Positions 1 through 6,096 of a DNA stretch of 11,452 nucleotides are shown here, in pieces. The notes beneath the pieces were generated by a model. The model made no database searches and had not been told where the DNA came from. It saw nothing but the letters and a program-made list of their open reading frames with translations. The translations under genes and the position numbers were made by a program. Source of the DNA: Porphyromonadaceae bacterium UBA7180 (lineage in GTDB: Bacteria; Bacteroidota; Bacteroidia; Bacteroidales; Muribaculaceae); contig DKVK01000066.1 in the NCBI GenBank assembly GCA_002491165.1, positions 1 to 11,452 of the forward strand. Reading direction: 5' to 3'. Within the stretch, counting starts at the first letter, position 1. The number at the start of each line of letters is the position of its first letter.

Positions 1-183
1 CGCGGCACCATCTACATCCTGGGCGGCGAAAAGCGCATAGCGCGGTAAACTGGACACGCCTTGATGTCCAATTACGTAACCGTGAAGAAGGGAGGCAAAC
101 TGACCGTTATTGCCCGGAACGTCACGATGGGAAAAGACTTCAAGATCGAACCCGGCGCGGAATTTAAAATCTCAAACCGGTAA
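1..183 (+). pseudogene. C-terminal tail of a secreted/surface protein, split by an in-frame TAA
   Basis: The first reading frame enters from the left edge with residues RGTIYILGGEKRIAR and then meets TAA at 46-48. The same frame continues with TGHALMSNYVTVKKGGKL and a further short stretch ending GAEFKISNR before TAA at 181-183. The pattern of short beta strands with 'VTVKKGGKLTV', 'VTMGKDFKIE' and 'PGAEFKI' resembles the small stacked-strand C-terminal tails common in secreted Bacteroidota proteins; this is recognition by pattern, not a named match. An ATG at 64 could start a 39-aa peptide, but its content reads as a domain tail and not as a free-standing gene. TAA ends several intact genes here, so stop-codon recoding is unlikely. 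The likely explanations are a nonsense mutation or decayed gene, or an assembly error. The upstream part lies outside the window, so its function is unknown. Confidence 0.5.
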
Positions 184-192
184 TCCGAATAC

Positions 193-231
193 CGATTAAT
201 CGGTTGGTGACAACGGCCAACCGGTTAATCG
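193..231 (+). terminator. Strong hairpin after the left-edge gene tail
   Basis: A 15-bp stem pairs CGATTAATCGGTTGG (193-207) with CCAACCGGTTAATCG (217-231) around a 9-nt loop, with one G-U wobble. It starts 9 nt after the TAA at 181-183, a natural place for transcription to end. No T-run follows directly, so it may be a factor-assisted terminator or an mRNA 3'-end protector. The stem is nearly symmetrical and would form on either strand. Confidence 0.6.
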
Positions 232-283
232 CACTTCAATAATCAAATTATAGGATGCAAATTTATTTACTTCTGTGTCTATA

Positions 284-314
284 ACCTGATTATTAATATC
301 TCAGGTGATTTTTT
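284..314 (+). terminator. Second candidate intrinsic terminator with T6 tail
   Basis: ACCTGA (284-289) pairs perfectly with TCAGGT (301-306) around an 11-nt AT-rich loop, and six T follow at 309-314 after GA. The stem is short, but the T-run in the right place makes it terminator-like. It could back up the hairpin at 193-231. Confidence 0.45.
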
Positions 315-443
315 ATCGGGGGGGCACTCCATATTCATTCGTATGTCAGCAATCGCAAAATTATAAGGAGCGCAGCCCGGGAGGCCTGAGTAAATTGTGT
401 CGATGTCTATTTTGTAAGGTATTGGCGTAGGGGGCGCGGGGGA

Positions 444-499
444 TTTTCGTCTGATTTTCGGATTTTTCCCTTTTTATACCTGTTTTTCGGGAGTTTTTT
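444..499 (+). promoter_or_regulatory. Phased T-tracts upstream of the promoter (possible bent DNA)
   Basis: Runs of four to six T begin at 444, 455, 463, 471, 483 and 494, and a shorter TTT at 506 lies inside the -7 box. The mean spacing from 444 to 506 is about 10.3 bp, close to one helical turn, the arrangement known to bend DNA. Individual spacings vary from 8 to 12, so phasing is only approximate. Curvature or an UP-like effect on the promoter is an inference. Confidence 0.4.
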
Positions 500-501
500 A
501 G

Positions 502-509
502 TAAATTTG
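502..509 (+). promoter_or_regulatory. Bacteroidales -7 promoter box TAAATTTG
   Basis: TAAATTTG matches the Bacteroidales sigma-factor -7 consensus TAnnTTTG exactly. No clean TTTG -33 box is visible at the usual distance; that region (about 481-487) is T-rich. The box ends 4 nt before the ATG at 514, so transcription would begin at or very near the start codon. Confidence 0.6.
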
Positions 510-513
510 CGCC

Positions 514-1275
514 ATGAACCAGGATACACCGCTGATTTCGATCATTACTATCACGTTTAACGCGCAGAACGAGGTGGGCCGCACGGCCCGTTCGGTGCGC
601 TCGCAGAGTTTCGACAATTTCGAGCATCTGATAATCGACGGCGCCTCCACCGACAATACCCTCGCGGTGGCCCGCAGCGAGGGGGTGGCGGGAATGCGCA
701 TCATCAGTGAGCCCGACCGCGGGCTCTACGACGCCATGAACAAGGGTTTGCACGCCGCACGCGGACGGTACGTCATCTTCCTCAACGCCGGCGACACGTT
801 CCACAACGAGGGGACGCTGGCCCTCTATGCCGACGCGGCGGAGGGGGGCGCCGACATCGTGTACGGCGACACGGTGCTTGTCGACGCTTTGGGCACCCGC
901 CTGGGGCCGCGCCATCTGAGCGCGCCGCGGCGCCTCGACGCCGACAGCTTCAAGGCGGGGATGCTGGTGTGCCACCAGGCATTCATGGTGCGCCGCGCCC
1001 TGGCGCCGGACTATGACTTGAGTTACCGTTTTTCGGCCGACTACGACTGGTGCATACGCTGCCTGCGGCGCACGGTGCCGGAGCGGTGCGTGCGCCTCGG
1101 CGTCACCATAGATTACCTGAGCGAGGGACTGACGACGCGCAACCACGGCGCGTCGCTGCGCGAGCGTTTCGCCATCATGGGGCGCCATTACGGCTTCGCC
1201 ACCGCCGTGTGGCGACACCTCGGGTTCATACCGCGTGCCGCCGCGCGCAAGTTGAAGGGCGTCTTCTCCTCTTAA
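514..1275 (+). CDS. GT2 family glycosyltransferase (WfgS-like)
   Basis: This is a 253-aa cytoplasmic GT-A fold enzyme expected to transfer a sugar from a nucleotide-sugar donor to a lipid-linked glycan. The N-terminus (LISIITITFNAQ, residues 7-18) is the usual first strand of GT2 enzymes and supports this start. IIDGASTDNT (40-49) is the nucleotide-binding strand, SEPDRGLYDAMNKGL (65-79) is characteristic of the WfgS-like subgroup, and FLNAGD (89-94) sits where many GT2 enzymes carry DxD, with Asp retained only at the last position. CHQAFMVRR (153-161) and SADYDW (174-179) form the acceptor and catalytic region. There is no membrane segment. It reads from the promoter just upstream, and an AraC-type regulator follows after 29 nt. 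Donor and acceptor cannot be inferred. The family call is secure; the subgroup is less so. Confidence 0.9.
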   Translation: MNQDTPLISIITITFNAQNEVGRTARSVRSQSFDNFEHLIIDGASTDNTLAVARSEGVAGMRIISEPDRGLYDAMNKGLHAARGRYVIFLNAGDTFHNEGTLALYADAAEGGADIVYGDTVLVDALGTRLGPRHLSAPRRLDADSFKAGMLVCHQAFMVRRALAPDYDLSYRFSADYDWCIRCLRRTVPERCVRLGVTIDYLSEGLTTRNHGASLRERFAIMGRHYGFATAVWRHLGFIPRAAARKLKGVFSS

Positions 1276-1283
1276 AAGGAGGT
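1274..1283 (+). promoter_or_regulatory. Perfect Shine-Dalgarno-like site at unusual distance
   Basis: AAAAGGAGGT overlaps the stop codon of the GT2 gene and is complementary to the 16S anti-Shine-Dalgarno. It lies 15 nt before an out-of-frame ATG at 1298 (an 11-residue ORF, 1298-1333) and about 22 nt before the regulator's ATG at 1305. Both distances exceed the usual 5-9 nt. An in-frame TAA at 1296 rules out a more upstream regulator start. Confidence 0.35.
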
Positions 1284-1304
1284 CGGCGCAAAACGTAATG
1301 CTAT

Positions 1305-2183
1305 ATGAGAGTAGACGATTTTCTGACACTTAACGAAATATCCAACAAGGTAAACAGCAACCCGGCCGGGGTGGAGATAGAGGCCTTCGAGATGCAAGAC
1401 CCGATGCGCAACCTGACGTTTCCTCTGCGTTTCGAGGCCATGGTGATAGCATGCGTGGTTTCGGGCCACGGCCGTGTGGGCATCGACCTGCGCGAGTATG
1501 AGCTGGAGCCGGGCTCGTTGCTCGTCATCCATCCCCGCAACTATGTGTATTCGGCCGATACCACTGACATAACGGTGCGTGTGCTGATGTGCTCGCAGGG
1601 CGTGGTGGAGAACGTGCTGCCCAAGCTTACCGACCTCATGCCGCTGCTGATGCACCACCGCGCCGACCCGGTGGAGAAGCTCGACGAGACGTCACAACAG
1701 CATCTGCTGGATTTTTACGAGTCCATCTACCGCGAGTTGCAGCGTCCGCGCACACCGTTCCTGAAGCAGAAGCTGATATGCATCCTGCAGGCGGCCATGT
1801 TCGAGATGCTCGACATCCACGCCGCCATGCACACCCCGCGGCCGCAGGTAAAGTCGCGCAAGGAGGAAATCATGGCGCGCTTCATTCTGCTGATTTCCGA
1901 AAACTTCCGCGAACACCGCCAGGTGTCGTTCTATTCCGACCAGCTGTGCATCTCCGCCAAGCATCTCAGTTCGGTGGTCAAGGAGCTGAGTACCTTCACC
2001 GCCGGGGAGTGGATAGAGCGCTACGTGACGGTGGAGGCGAAGGTGCTTCTGCGTACCACCGACCTCACCATCCAGGAGATAGCCACGCGCCTGAACTTCA
2101 CTAACCAGTCGTTTTTCGGCAAATATTTCCGCCACCAGACGGGAATGTCGCCCTCGGCCTACCGCAAAAGCGCCTCGGAGTAA
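1305..2183 (+). CDS. AraC/XylS family transcriptional regulator
   Basis: This 292-aa protein has an N-terminal sensing region and a C-terminal DNA-binding domain. Residues about 40-100 (for example FEAMVIACVVSGHGRVGI, then a turn and SLLVIHPRNY) look like the small beta-barrel (cupin-like) ligand-binding domain of AraC proteins. The double helix-turn-helix spans about 190-288. The first helix pair includes FYSDQLCISAKHLSSVVKEL (209-228). The second includes LTIQEIATRLNFTNQSFFGK (254-273) and ends with the family signature TGMSPSAYRK. No membrane segment or receiver domain is seen, so it is a one-component regulator. It lies 29 nt after the GT2 gene in the same direction and 89 nt before dut. 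It could control the neighbouring envelope genes, but the target and ligand are unknown. Start ATG 1305 is forced by the upstream in-frame stop. Confidence 0.92.
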   Translation: MRVDDFLTLNEISNKVNSNPAGVEIEAFEMQDPMRNLTFPLRFEAMVIACVVSGHGRVGIDLREYELEPGSLLVIHPRNYVYSADTTDITVRVLMCSQGVVENVLPKLTDLMPLLMHHRADPVEKLDETSQQHLLDFYESIYRELQRPRTPFLKQKLICILQAAMFEMLDIHAAMHTPRPQVKSRKEEIMARFILLISENFREHRQVSFYSDQLCISAKHLSSVVKELSTFTAGEWIERYVTVEAKVLLRTTDLTIQEIATRLNFTNQSFFGKYFRHQTGMSPSAYRKSASE

Positions 2184-2212
2184 AACAAATCGGGCGAAAT
2201 CAAGTTAATAAC

Positions 2213-2245
2213 TTAAGTGAGTGTTTAATTTAAGCATTTACTTAA
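2213..2245 (+). promoter_or_regulatory. Inverted repeat upstream of dut
   Basis: TTAAGTGA (2213-2220) and TTACTTAA (2238-2245) form an imperfect inverted repeat with an AT-rich centre, in the 89-bp gap between the regulator and dut. A perfect 8-bp palindrome ACTTAAGT sits at 2211-2218. The centre holds TAATTTAA, a poor match to the -7 box. It may be an operator for the upstream AraC protein, a promoter region or a weak terminator; the sequence does not decide. Confidence 0.3.
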
Positions 2246-2272
2246 ACAACCCGCCAGTTCATAGAGAAAAAC

Positions 2273-2716
2273 ATGGAACAGAAAGTCAAGATAATAAACC
2301 GCAGCCACCACGAGCTGCCGCGCTATGCCACCCCCGGCGCATCGGGGATGGACGTCCGCGCCTACCTCCCCGACGGCCCTGTCACAATCCCGTCGCTGGG
2401 CCGCGTGCTGATACCCACCGGCATTTACGTGCAACTGCCGCGCGGCCTCGAGTTGCAGGTGCGTCCCCGCTCGGGCCTCGCCCTGAAGCAAGGCATCACC
2501 GTGGCCAACTCTCCCGGCACCGTGGACTCGGACTACCGCGGCGAGGTGGGGATAATCCTGCTGAACGTCGGCGCGGAGCCTTTCACCGTCAGCGACGGCG
2601 ACCGCGTGGCGCAACTGGTCATCGCCCCCTACGTGCACATCGGGTGGGAACCGGTGGAGCGTCTTGACGAGACGGTGCGCGAGGACGGCGCCTTCGGCCA
2701 TACCGGCACCAAATGA
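2273..2716 (+). CDS. dut: dUTP diphosphatase (dUTPase)
   Basis: This 147-aa trimeric dUTPase hydrolyses dUTP to dUMP and pyrophosphate, keeping uracil out of DNA and feeding thymidylate synthesis. All five family motifs are present in order: motif 1 GASGMDVRA (22-30), motif 2 RPRSGLA (64-70), motif 3 GTVDSDYRGE (82-91) with the catalytic Asp85 and base-stacking Tyr88, motif 4 GDRVAQLVI (109-117) and the C-terminal lid motif 5 REDGAFGHTG (136-145). The length is normal for bacterial homotrimeric enzymes, so it should be active. Its stop codon overlaps the next ATG (ATGA), and it heads the compact run through position 9491. Linkage of dut to envelope genes is, from memory, common in Bacteroidales and need not mean a functional connection. 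Confidence 0.97.
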   Translation: MEQKVKIINRSHHELPRYATPGASGMDVRAYLPDGPVTIPSLGRVLIPTGIYVQLPRGLELQVRPRSGLALKQGITVANSPGTVDSDYRGEVGIILLNVGAEPFTVSDGDRVAQLVIAPYVHIGWEPVERLDETVREDGAFGHTGTK

Positions 2717-4581
2717 CAAAGACTGACAGAATAACAAGGACAATGATAAGGAATCTCAAGATATTGCCGCTGGTGGCGGCGCTGGTGGCCGTAGGGTTCA
2801 TCTGCTCGGCGCGGCCGGCGGCAGAGTCGCGGCGCGGGTCGGCAGAGCGGCAGAAGGCACGTTTCTTCTATATGGAGGGAATGGCTCACGACGCCCTGGA
2901 CGACAACGACGCCGCCTACGAGCTGTTCCGCCGCGCCCACCAGAGCGACCCCTCCTATGCCCCTGCGGCTTACGACTACGGCCTGCGCCGCATGGTGCTG
3001 GAAAGCGACACCCTGCAGAGTGACGCCGAACTGCTCCGCTCCTTCGGCATGGCCCGACCGCTGGTGGAGGAGTATCCCGCCGACTATGACAACGTGGAGT
3101 ATTATGCCTACGTGGCACAGATCTTCGACACCATACAGGAGGCCGAGCGCGTGCTCAACCGGCTCGATACCCTTGTGCCCGACCGCTCAGTCGGGTTCCT
3201 GCGTCTCTCCACCGCCTTCGCGCAGAACCGCGACTTCGCCAAAGCGCTGAAATATCTGGACAAATATGAGGAGAAAGAGGGGATGAGCGAAGAGATAGTG
3301 CCTTACCGCAGCTCGCTCTACCTCCAGGCCGGCGACACGCTCGGCGCCCTCGCCTCGGTGCAGAAACTGCTGGACAAAGACCCTGGCAACGTGGAGTATA
3401 TGGCCCTCAAGGGACAACTCTACGAAGCCATTGCGCAGCCCGACTCTGCGCTCGCCATCTATCTGGCCGCCGAGAAGAAAGACCCCGCCGCCGCCAAGAT
3501 TAAAATACTGCTGGCCGACATCTACAATGCCCGCGGCGACTCGGCCGCCCTCGACAACAAGATGTATGAGGCGCTCCTGCTCGAAAACATGGACATGGAG
3601 ACCAAGATAGAGATGCTGGCCACCTACCTGCAGCACCTCATCACGGAAAAGAGCGACACCCGCCGCGGCGACTACCTCTTCGAGGTGCTCAACGAGCAGT
3701 ATCCCCACGAGGCGGAAGTGCGCGACCTTTCGGCTCGCTACAGCGCCGCGAAGGGGGACTTCCCCAAGGCCATCGAGGAGATACACTACGCCCTGGACCA
3801 GAACATGAGCAGCGCCGACTACTGGGGGCAACTGATGACCTACCTCATCCAGGCCGACAAGTACAAGGAGGCCATGAAGGAGTATGAAAACTCCAGGCAG
3901 CACGTGGAGAAGAACCCGGCGCTGGCCCTGCTCTACGCCACATCCGCCTTCATGGACAAGCAGTATCCCCGCGTCATAGAGACCTACACCGGGCTGATAC
4001 ACGACATAGTGCCGGAACTGGACGTCAACGACACGGTGAACCTCGACCTGCTGCGCAACCTCTCGCTCGAAGAGCTGATGGCCGTCAGCGGCTATTATAC
4101 CTCGCTGGGAGATGTCTATTTCGAGCTTAAGGACACCACCTCGGCGTTCCGCGCCTACGACAATTCGCTGAAGATATTCCCCGACAACATGTTGACTCTC
4201 AACAATTACGCCTATTTCCTGGCCGAGAGCGGGGGAGACCTGGAGCGTGCCGCCGAGATGAGCAAGCGCACCGTGGACAACGACCCGGAGAACATCACGC
4301 AGCTCGACACCTACGCGTGGGTGCTCTTCAGGCAGCACAATTATCCCGAGGCGCTGAAATACCAGGGCGCCGCCGTGGAGAAGGCCGAGGAACGCGAATA
4401 TGAAAACTCCGACATCTACATGCACTACGGCGACATACTCTTCATGAACGGCCGTCCCGACGATGCCGTCACCTATTGGAAAAAGGCTCTCGAAGCCGAC
4501 AAGAAGAGCAACGACCTCGATGACCGCCAGCGCGAACTGCTGAAGAAGAAGATACGCCACAAGACCTTCTTCTATGAGTGA
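2713..4581 (+). CDS. Exported TPR-repeat protein
   Basis: This 622-aa protein is built mostly of tetratricopeptide-type helical pairs, a scaffold for protein-protein contacts. A hydrophobic segment (about residues 16-31, LKILPLVAALVAVGFI) followed by CSARPA looks like a signal peptide or N-terminal anchor. It does not fit a lipobox, because the residue before Cys31 is Ile. TPR-like units are visible at about 53-80, 163-190, 230-258, 459-490, 494-525, 532-562 and 569-596, and the last four are the clearest. The ATG at 2713 overlaps the dut stop as ATGA, suggesting translational coupling. A second ATG at 2743, preceded by AAGGA and opening directly into the signal peptide, is an equally credible start and gives 612 aa. 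In Bacteroidales this gene usually sits between dut and a DUF4292 gene. It probably acts in the periplasm; its partner is unknown. Confidence 0.88.
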   Translation: MTKTDRITRTMIRNLKILPLVAALVAVGFICSARPAAESRRGSAERQKARFFYMEGMAHDALDDNDAAYELFRRAHQSDPSYAPAAYDYGLRRMVLESDTLQSDAELLRSFGMARPLVEEYPADYDNVEYYAYVAQIFDTIQEAERVLNRLDTLVPDRSVGFLRLSTAFAQNRDFAKALKYLDKYEEKEGMSEEIVPYRSSLYLQAGDTLGALASVQKLLDKDPGNVEYMALKGQLYEAIAQPDSALAIYLAAEKKDPAAAKIKILLADIYNARGDSAALDNKMYEALLLENMDMETKIEMLATYLQHLITEKSDTRRGDYLFEVLNEQYPHEAEVRDLSARYSAAKGDFPKAIEEIHYALDQNMSSADYWGQLMTYLIQADKYKEAMKEYENSRQHVEKNPALALLYATSAFMDKQYPRVIETYTGLIHDIVPELDVNDTVNLDLLRNLSLEELMAVSGYYTSLGDVYFELKDTTSAFRAYDNSLKIFPDNMLTLNNYAYFLAESGGDLERAAEMSKRTVDNDPENITQLDTYAWVLFRQHNYPEALKYQGAAVEKAEEREYENSDIYMHYGDILFMNGRPDDAVTYWKKALEADKKSNDLDDRQRELLKKKIRHKTFFYE

Positions 4582-4616
4582 CCGGACACCGGTGCATAAG
4601 ATTTAACTGACAGATA

Positions 4617-5435
4617 ATGAAAATATTGCGAACCATAATACCGGTCATCGCGGCCATGCTGCTGACAGCCATCGGAGCCGCCGCCAAGCCGTCTGGCCAG
4701 CCGATGGCCGAGCCGCACCTGCTACCCGCCGACTCCGCCGTCATGGCCGCCGAGACCATCACCGGCACCTATACCCCGTGGAAGCAGGTGACCCTCACCG
4801 GCAAGCTCCGCATCGACGGCCTCTTCCTGACACCTTCTTACAAGATGTACATGAAAAAAGGGGAGCGCATCGTGCTCTCCATACGCGTGCCGCTGATGGG
4901 GGAGGTGGGGACCCTGGAGGTGGACAAGAAGAAATTCACCCTGGTCAACAAGGTGAAGAAAACCTACGTTATGCAAGACATATCGTCGCTGATGGCCGAC
5001 CTACCCGTGACGCTCGGCGACCTGCAGGACATCTTCTTAGGGCGCATCTTCCTGCCCGACAGCGGCACACTCTCGATGGAGAACAGCGACGAGGCCGAGT
5101 TCTACACCGTTCCCGGCGAGGAGGGATGGCTCGTGCTGCCTCTGCGCCAGCCGGTGGAGTATGAGGTGAACTGCGGCTATACCACGCTGCCCGACGGCCG
5201 CACTTCCAATATCCTGGTGACCACCCTCGACTGCCGTCAGCAGACCGAGGCAGAATATACGTACAAAAAGAACGAAACGGAGATTTCCCTGCGCGTGCGG
5301 CGCAACTCCAAGGACCGCGACTTCGGCCTTACGGTGAAGGACCCGGACTTCAACGGACGCCCCGTGGCCCCCGCCAAGGTAGACAAGGACTACCGGCAGG
5401 TGTCGCTTCGCGACTTCTTCAAAAATCTGATTTGA
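4617..5435 (+). CDS. DUF4292 family protein (LolA/LolB-like fold)
   Basis: This 272-aa exported protein has a signal peptide over residues 1-23, ending AIGAAA. There is no cysteine at the cleavage site, so it appears soluble and periplasmic, whereas many family members are lipoproteins as I recall them. The core fits DUF4292: KLRIDGLFLTP (63-73), ERIVLSIRVPLMGEVGTLEV (83-102), a strand run through NKVKKTYVMQDI (111-122), and LGDLQDIFLGRIF (133-145), where family members carry a similar 'lqdlllG' segment. The C-terminal part (about 165-250) supplies further strands. The fold is predicted to resemble LolA/LolB lipoprotein carriers, which suggests handling of lipid or lipoprotein ligands, but no biochemical role is established. 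It starts 35 nt after the TPR gene and ends 4 nt before the EnvC-like gene. Confidence 0.85.
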   Translation: MKILRTIIPVIAAMLLTAIGAAAKPSGQPMAEPHLLPADSAVMAAETITGTYTPWKQVTLTGKLRIDGLFLTPSYKMYMKKGERIVLSIRVPLMGEVGTLEVDKKKFTLVNKVKKTYVMQDISSLMADLPVTLGDLQDIFLGRIFLPDSGTLSMENSDEAEFYTVPGEEGWLVLPLRQPVEYEVNCGYTTLPDGRTSNILVTTLDCRQQTEAEYTYKKNETEISLRVRRNSKDRDFGLTVKDPDFNGRPVAPAKVDKDYRQVSLRDFFKNLI

Positions 5436-5439
5436 TATT

Positions 5440-6096
5440 ATGAACCTGCGCCTGCTTCTCGTGACCTTCGTGGCCTTTATGCTTGCCTTCGCCCCGTTGG
5501 CGCAAGCCGTGGCCGCGCCGCGCGACCCGGAGCCGGAGGAGTATGCCAAGGCACGCGGCCGCAAACCGCGCGGCGAGCGAAAGGCGGAGTCCCCGCGCGG
5601 CAATGGCAAACAGGACAGGAAAAAGGATAAAAAAAAGAAGGATGACAAGAAGAAACCCGGCAAGGATGTAGGCCTCCCCTTTGCCGAGATGAAAGGGACG
5701 CTGCCGCAGCCCGTCACCGGGAATGACTTCGAGGTGGTGCGCTCCTTCGGCGAGCAGACGTGGCCGGGACAGAGAAAGGTGAAAATCGACAATCCCGGCA
5801 TCGACGCCGTTGCCGGCAAGAACGCCCAGGCGCGTGCCGTGGCTGCCGGTAAGGTGAGCGCCGTCTACTTCATCCCCGGCTACCGCTACGTGGTCATAAT
5901 CAGCCACGACGGCGGCTATTACACGGTCTACGCCCATCTCCGAGAACCCGATGTCAAGAAAGGCGACAAGGTGAAGGTGGGGAAGAAACTGGGCAAACTC
6001 ACCGAATATCCGCAAAACCCGCGCAAAGGGATACTGCACTTCGAGGTGTGGAAAAGACGAACTAAACTGAATCCGAAGGAATGGCTGGACTTGTAG
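5440..6096 (+). CDS. EnvC-like protein with degenerate LytM (M23) domain
   Basis: This 218-aa exported protein has three parts: a signal peptide (1-26, cleavage near AQAVAA), a very basic low-complexity linker (about 27-76, including KKDKKKKDDKKK at 61-72), and a LytM/M23 fold (about 95-218). The domain aligns by motif with M23 enzymes, but key residues differ. The first zinc His of HxxxD is Asn118, with Asp122 kept. YAHL (164-167) keeps His166. In the HxH pair the first, catalytic His is Ile198 and His200 is kept. Such losses are typical of EnvC/NlpD-type activators, which lack hydrolase activity and switch on cell-wall amidases. Bacteroidales homologues in this gene order usually carry a long coiled coil before the domain; here the linker replaces it, so the protein is short. 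The last 16 nt overlap the next gene. It probably acts in the periplasm on septal peptidoglycan amidases, which is an inference. Confidence 0.85.
   Translation: MNLRLLLVTFVAFMLAFAPLAQAVAAPRDPEPEEYAKARGRKPRGERKAESPRGNGKQDRKKDKKKKDDKKKPGKDVGLPFAEMKGTLPQPVTGNDFEVVRSFGEQTWPGQRKVKIDNPGIDAVAGKNAQARAVAAGKVSAVYFIPGYRYVVIISHDGGYYTVYAHLREPDVKKGDKVKVGKKLGKLTEYPQNPRKGILHFEVWKRRTKLNPKEWLDL

Larger units (their letters stand above)
184..513. other. 330-bp AT-rich intergenic spacer with no gene
   Basis: No convincing coding frame is present. It holds two hairpins (193-231 and 284-306), a run of seven G at 318-324, a series of T-tracts from 444 to 499, and a Bacteroidales-type -7 box at 502-509. A minus-strand match to TAnnTTTG lies at 258-265 but points into a region with no minus-strand gene. 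The part from about 325 to 440 shows nothing I can name. Confidence 0.6.

Noticed and set aside
258..265. Minus-strand TAAATTTG match, possible leftward promoter
   Set aside because: An exact box match, but no gene reads leftward from it and such octamers arise easily in AT-rich spacers. An antisense RNA is possible but unsupported.
318..324. G7 run as a phase-variable tract
   Set aside because: It lies just after a terminator-like hairpin and nearly 180 bp from the next promoter box, not in a gene or promoter spacer.
361..1329. 322-aa minus-strand open frame
   Set aside because: It is opposite the GT2 gene and its translation is low-complexity without motifs.
3187..4560. 457-aa minus-strand open frame
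   Set aside because: It mirrors the TPR gene. Its translation is a Val/Gly/His-rich string with no domain character, as expected of a shadow frame in GC-rich DNA.
4581..4593. Small hairpin ACCGG-ACA-CCGGT after the TPR gene
   Set aside because: A 5-bp stem with no T-run, inside a 35-nt gap of a probable operon; too weak to call a terminator.
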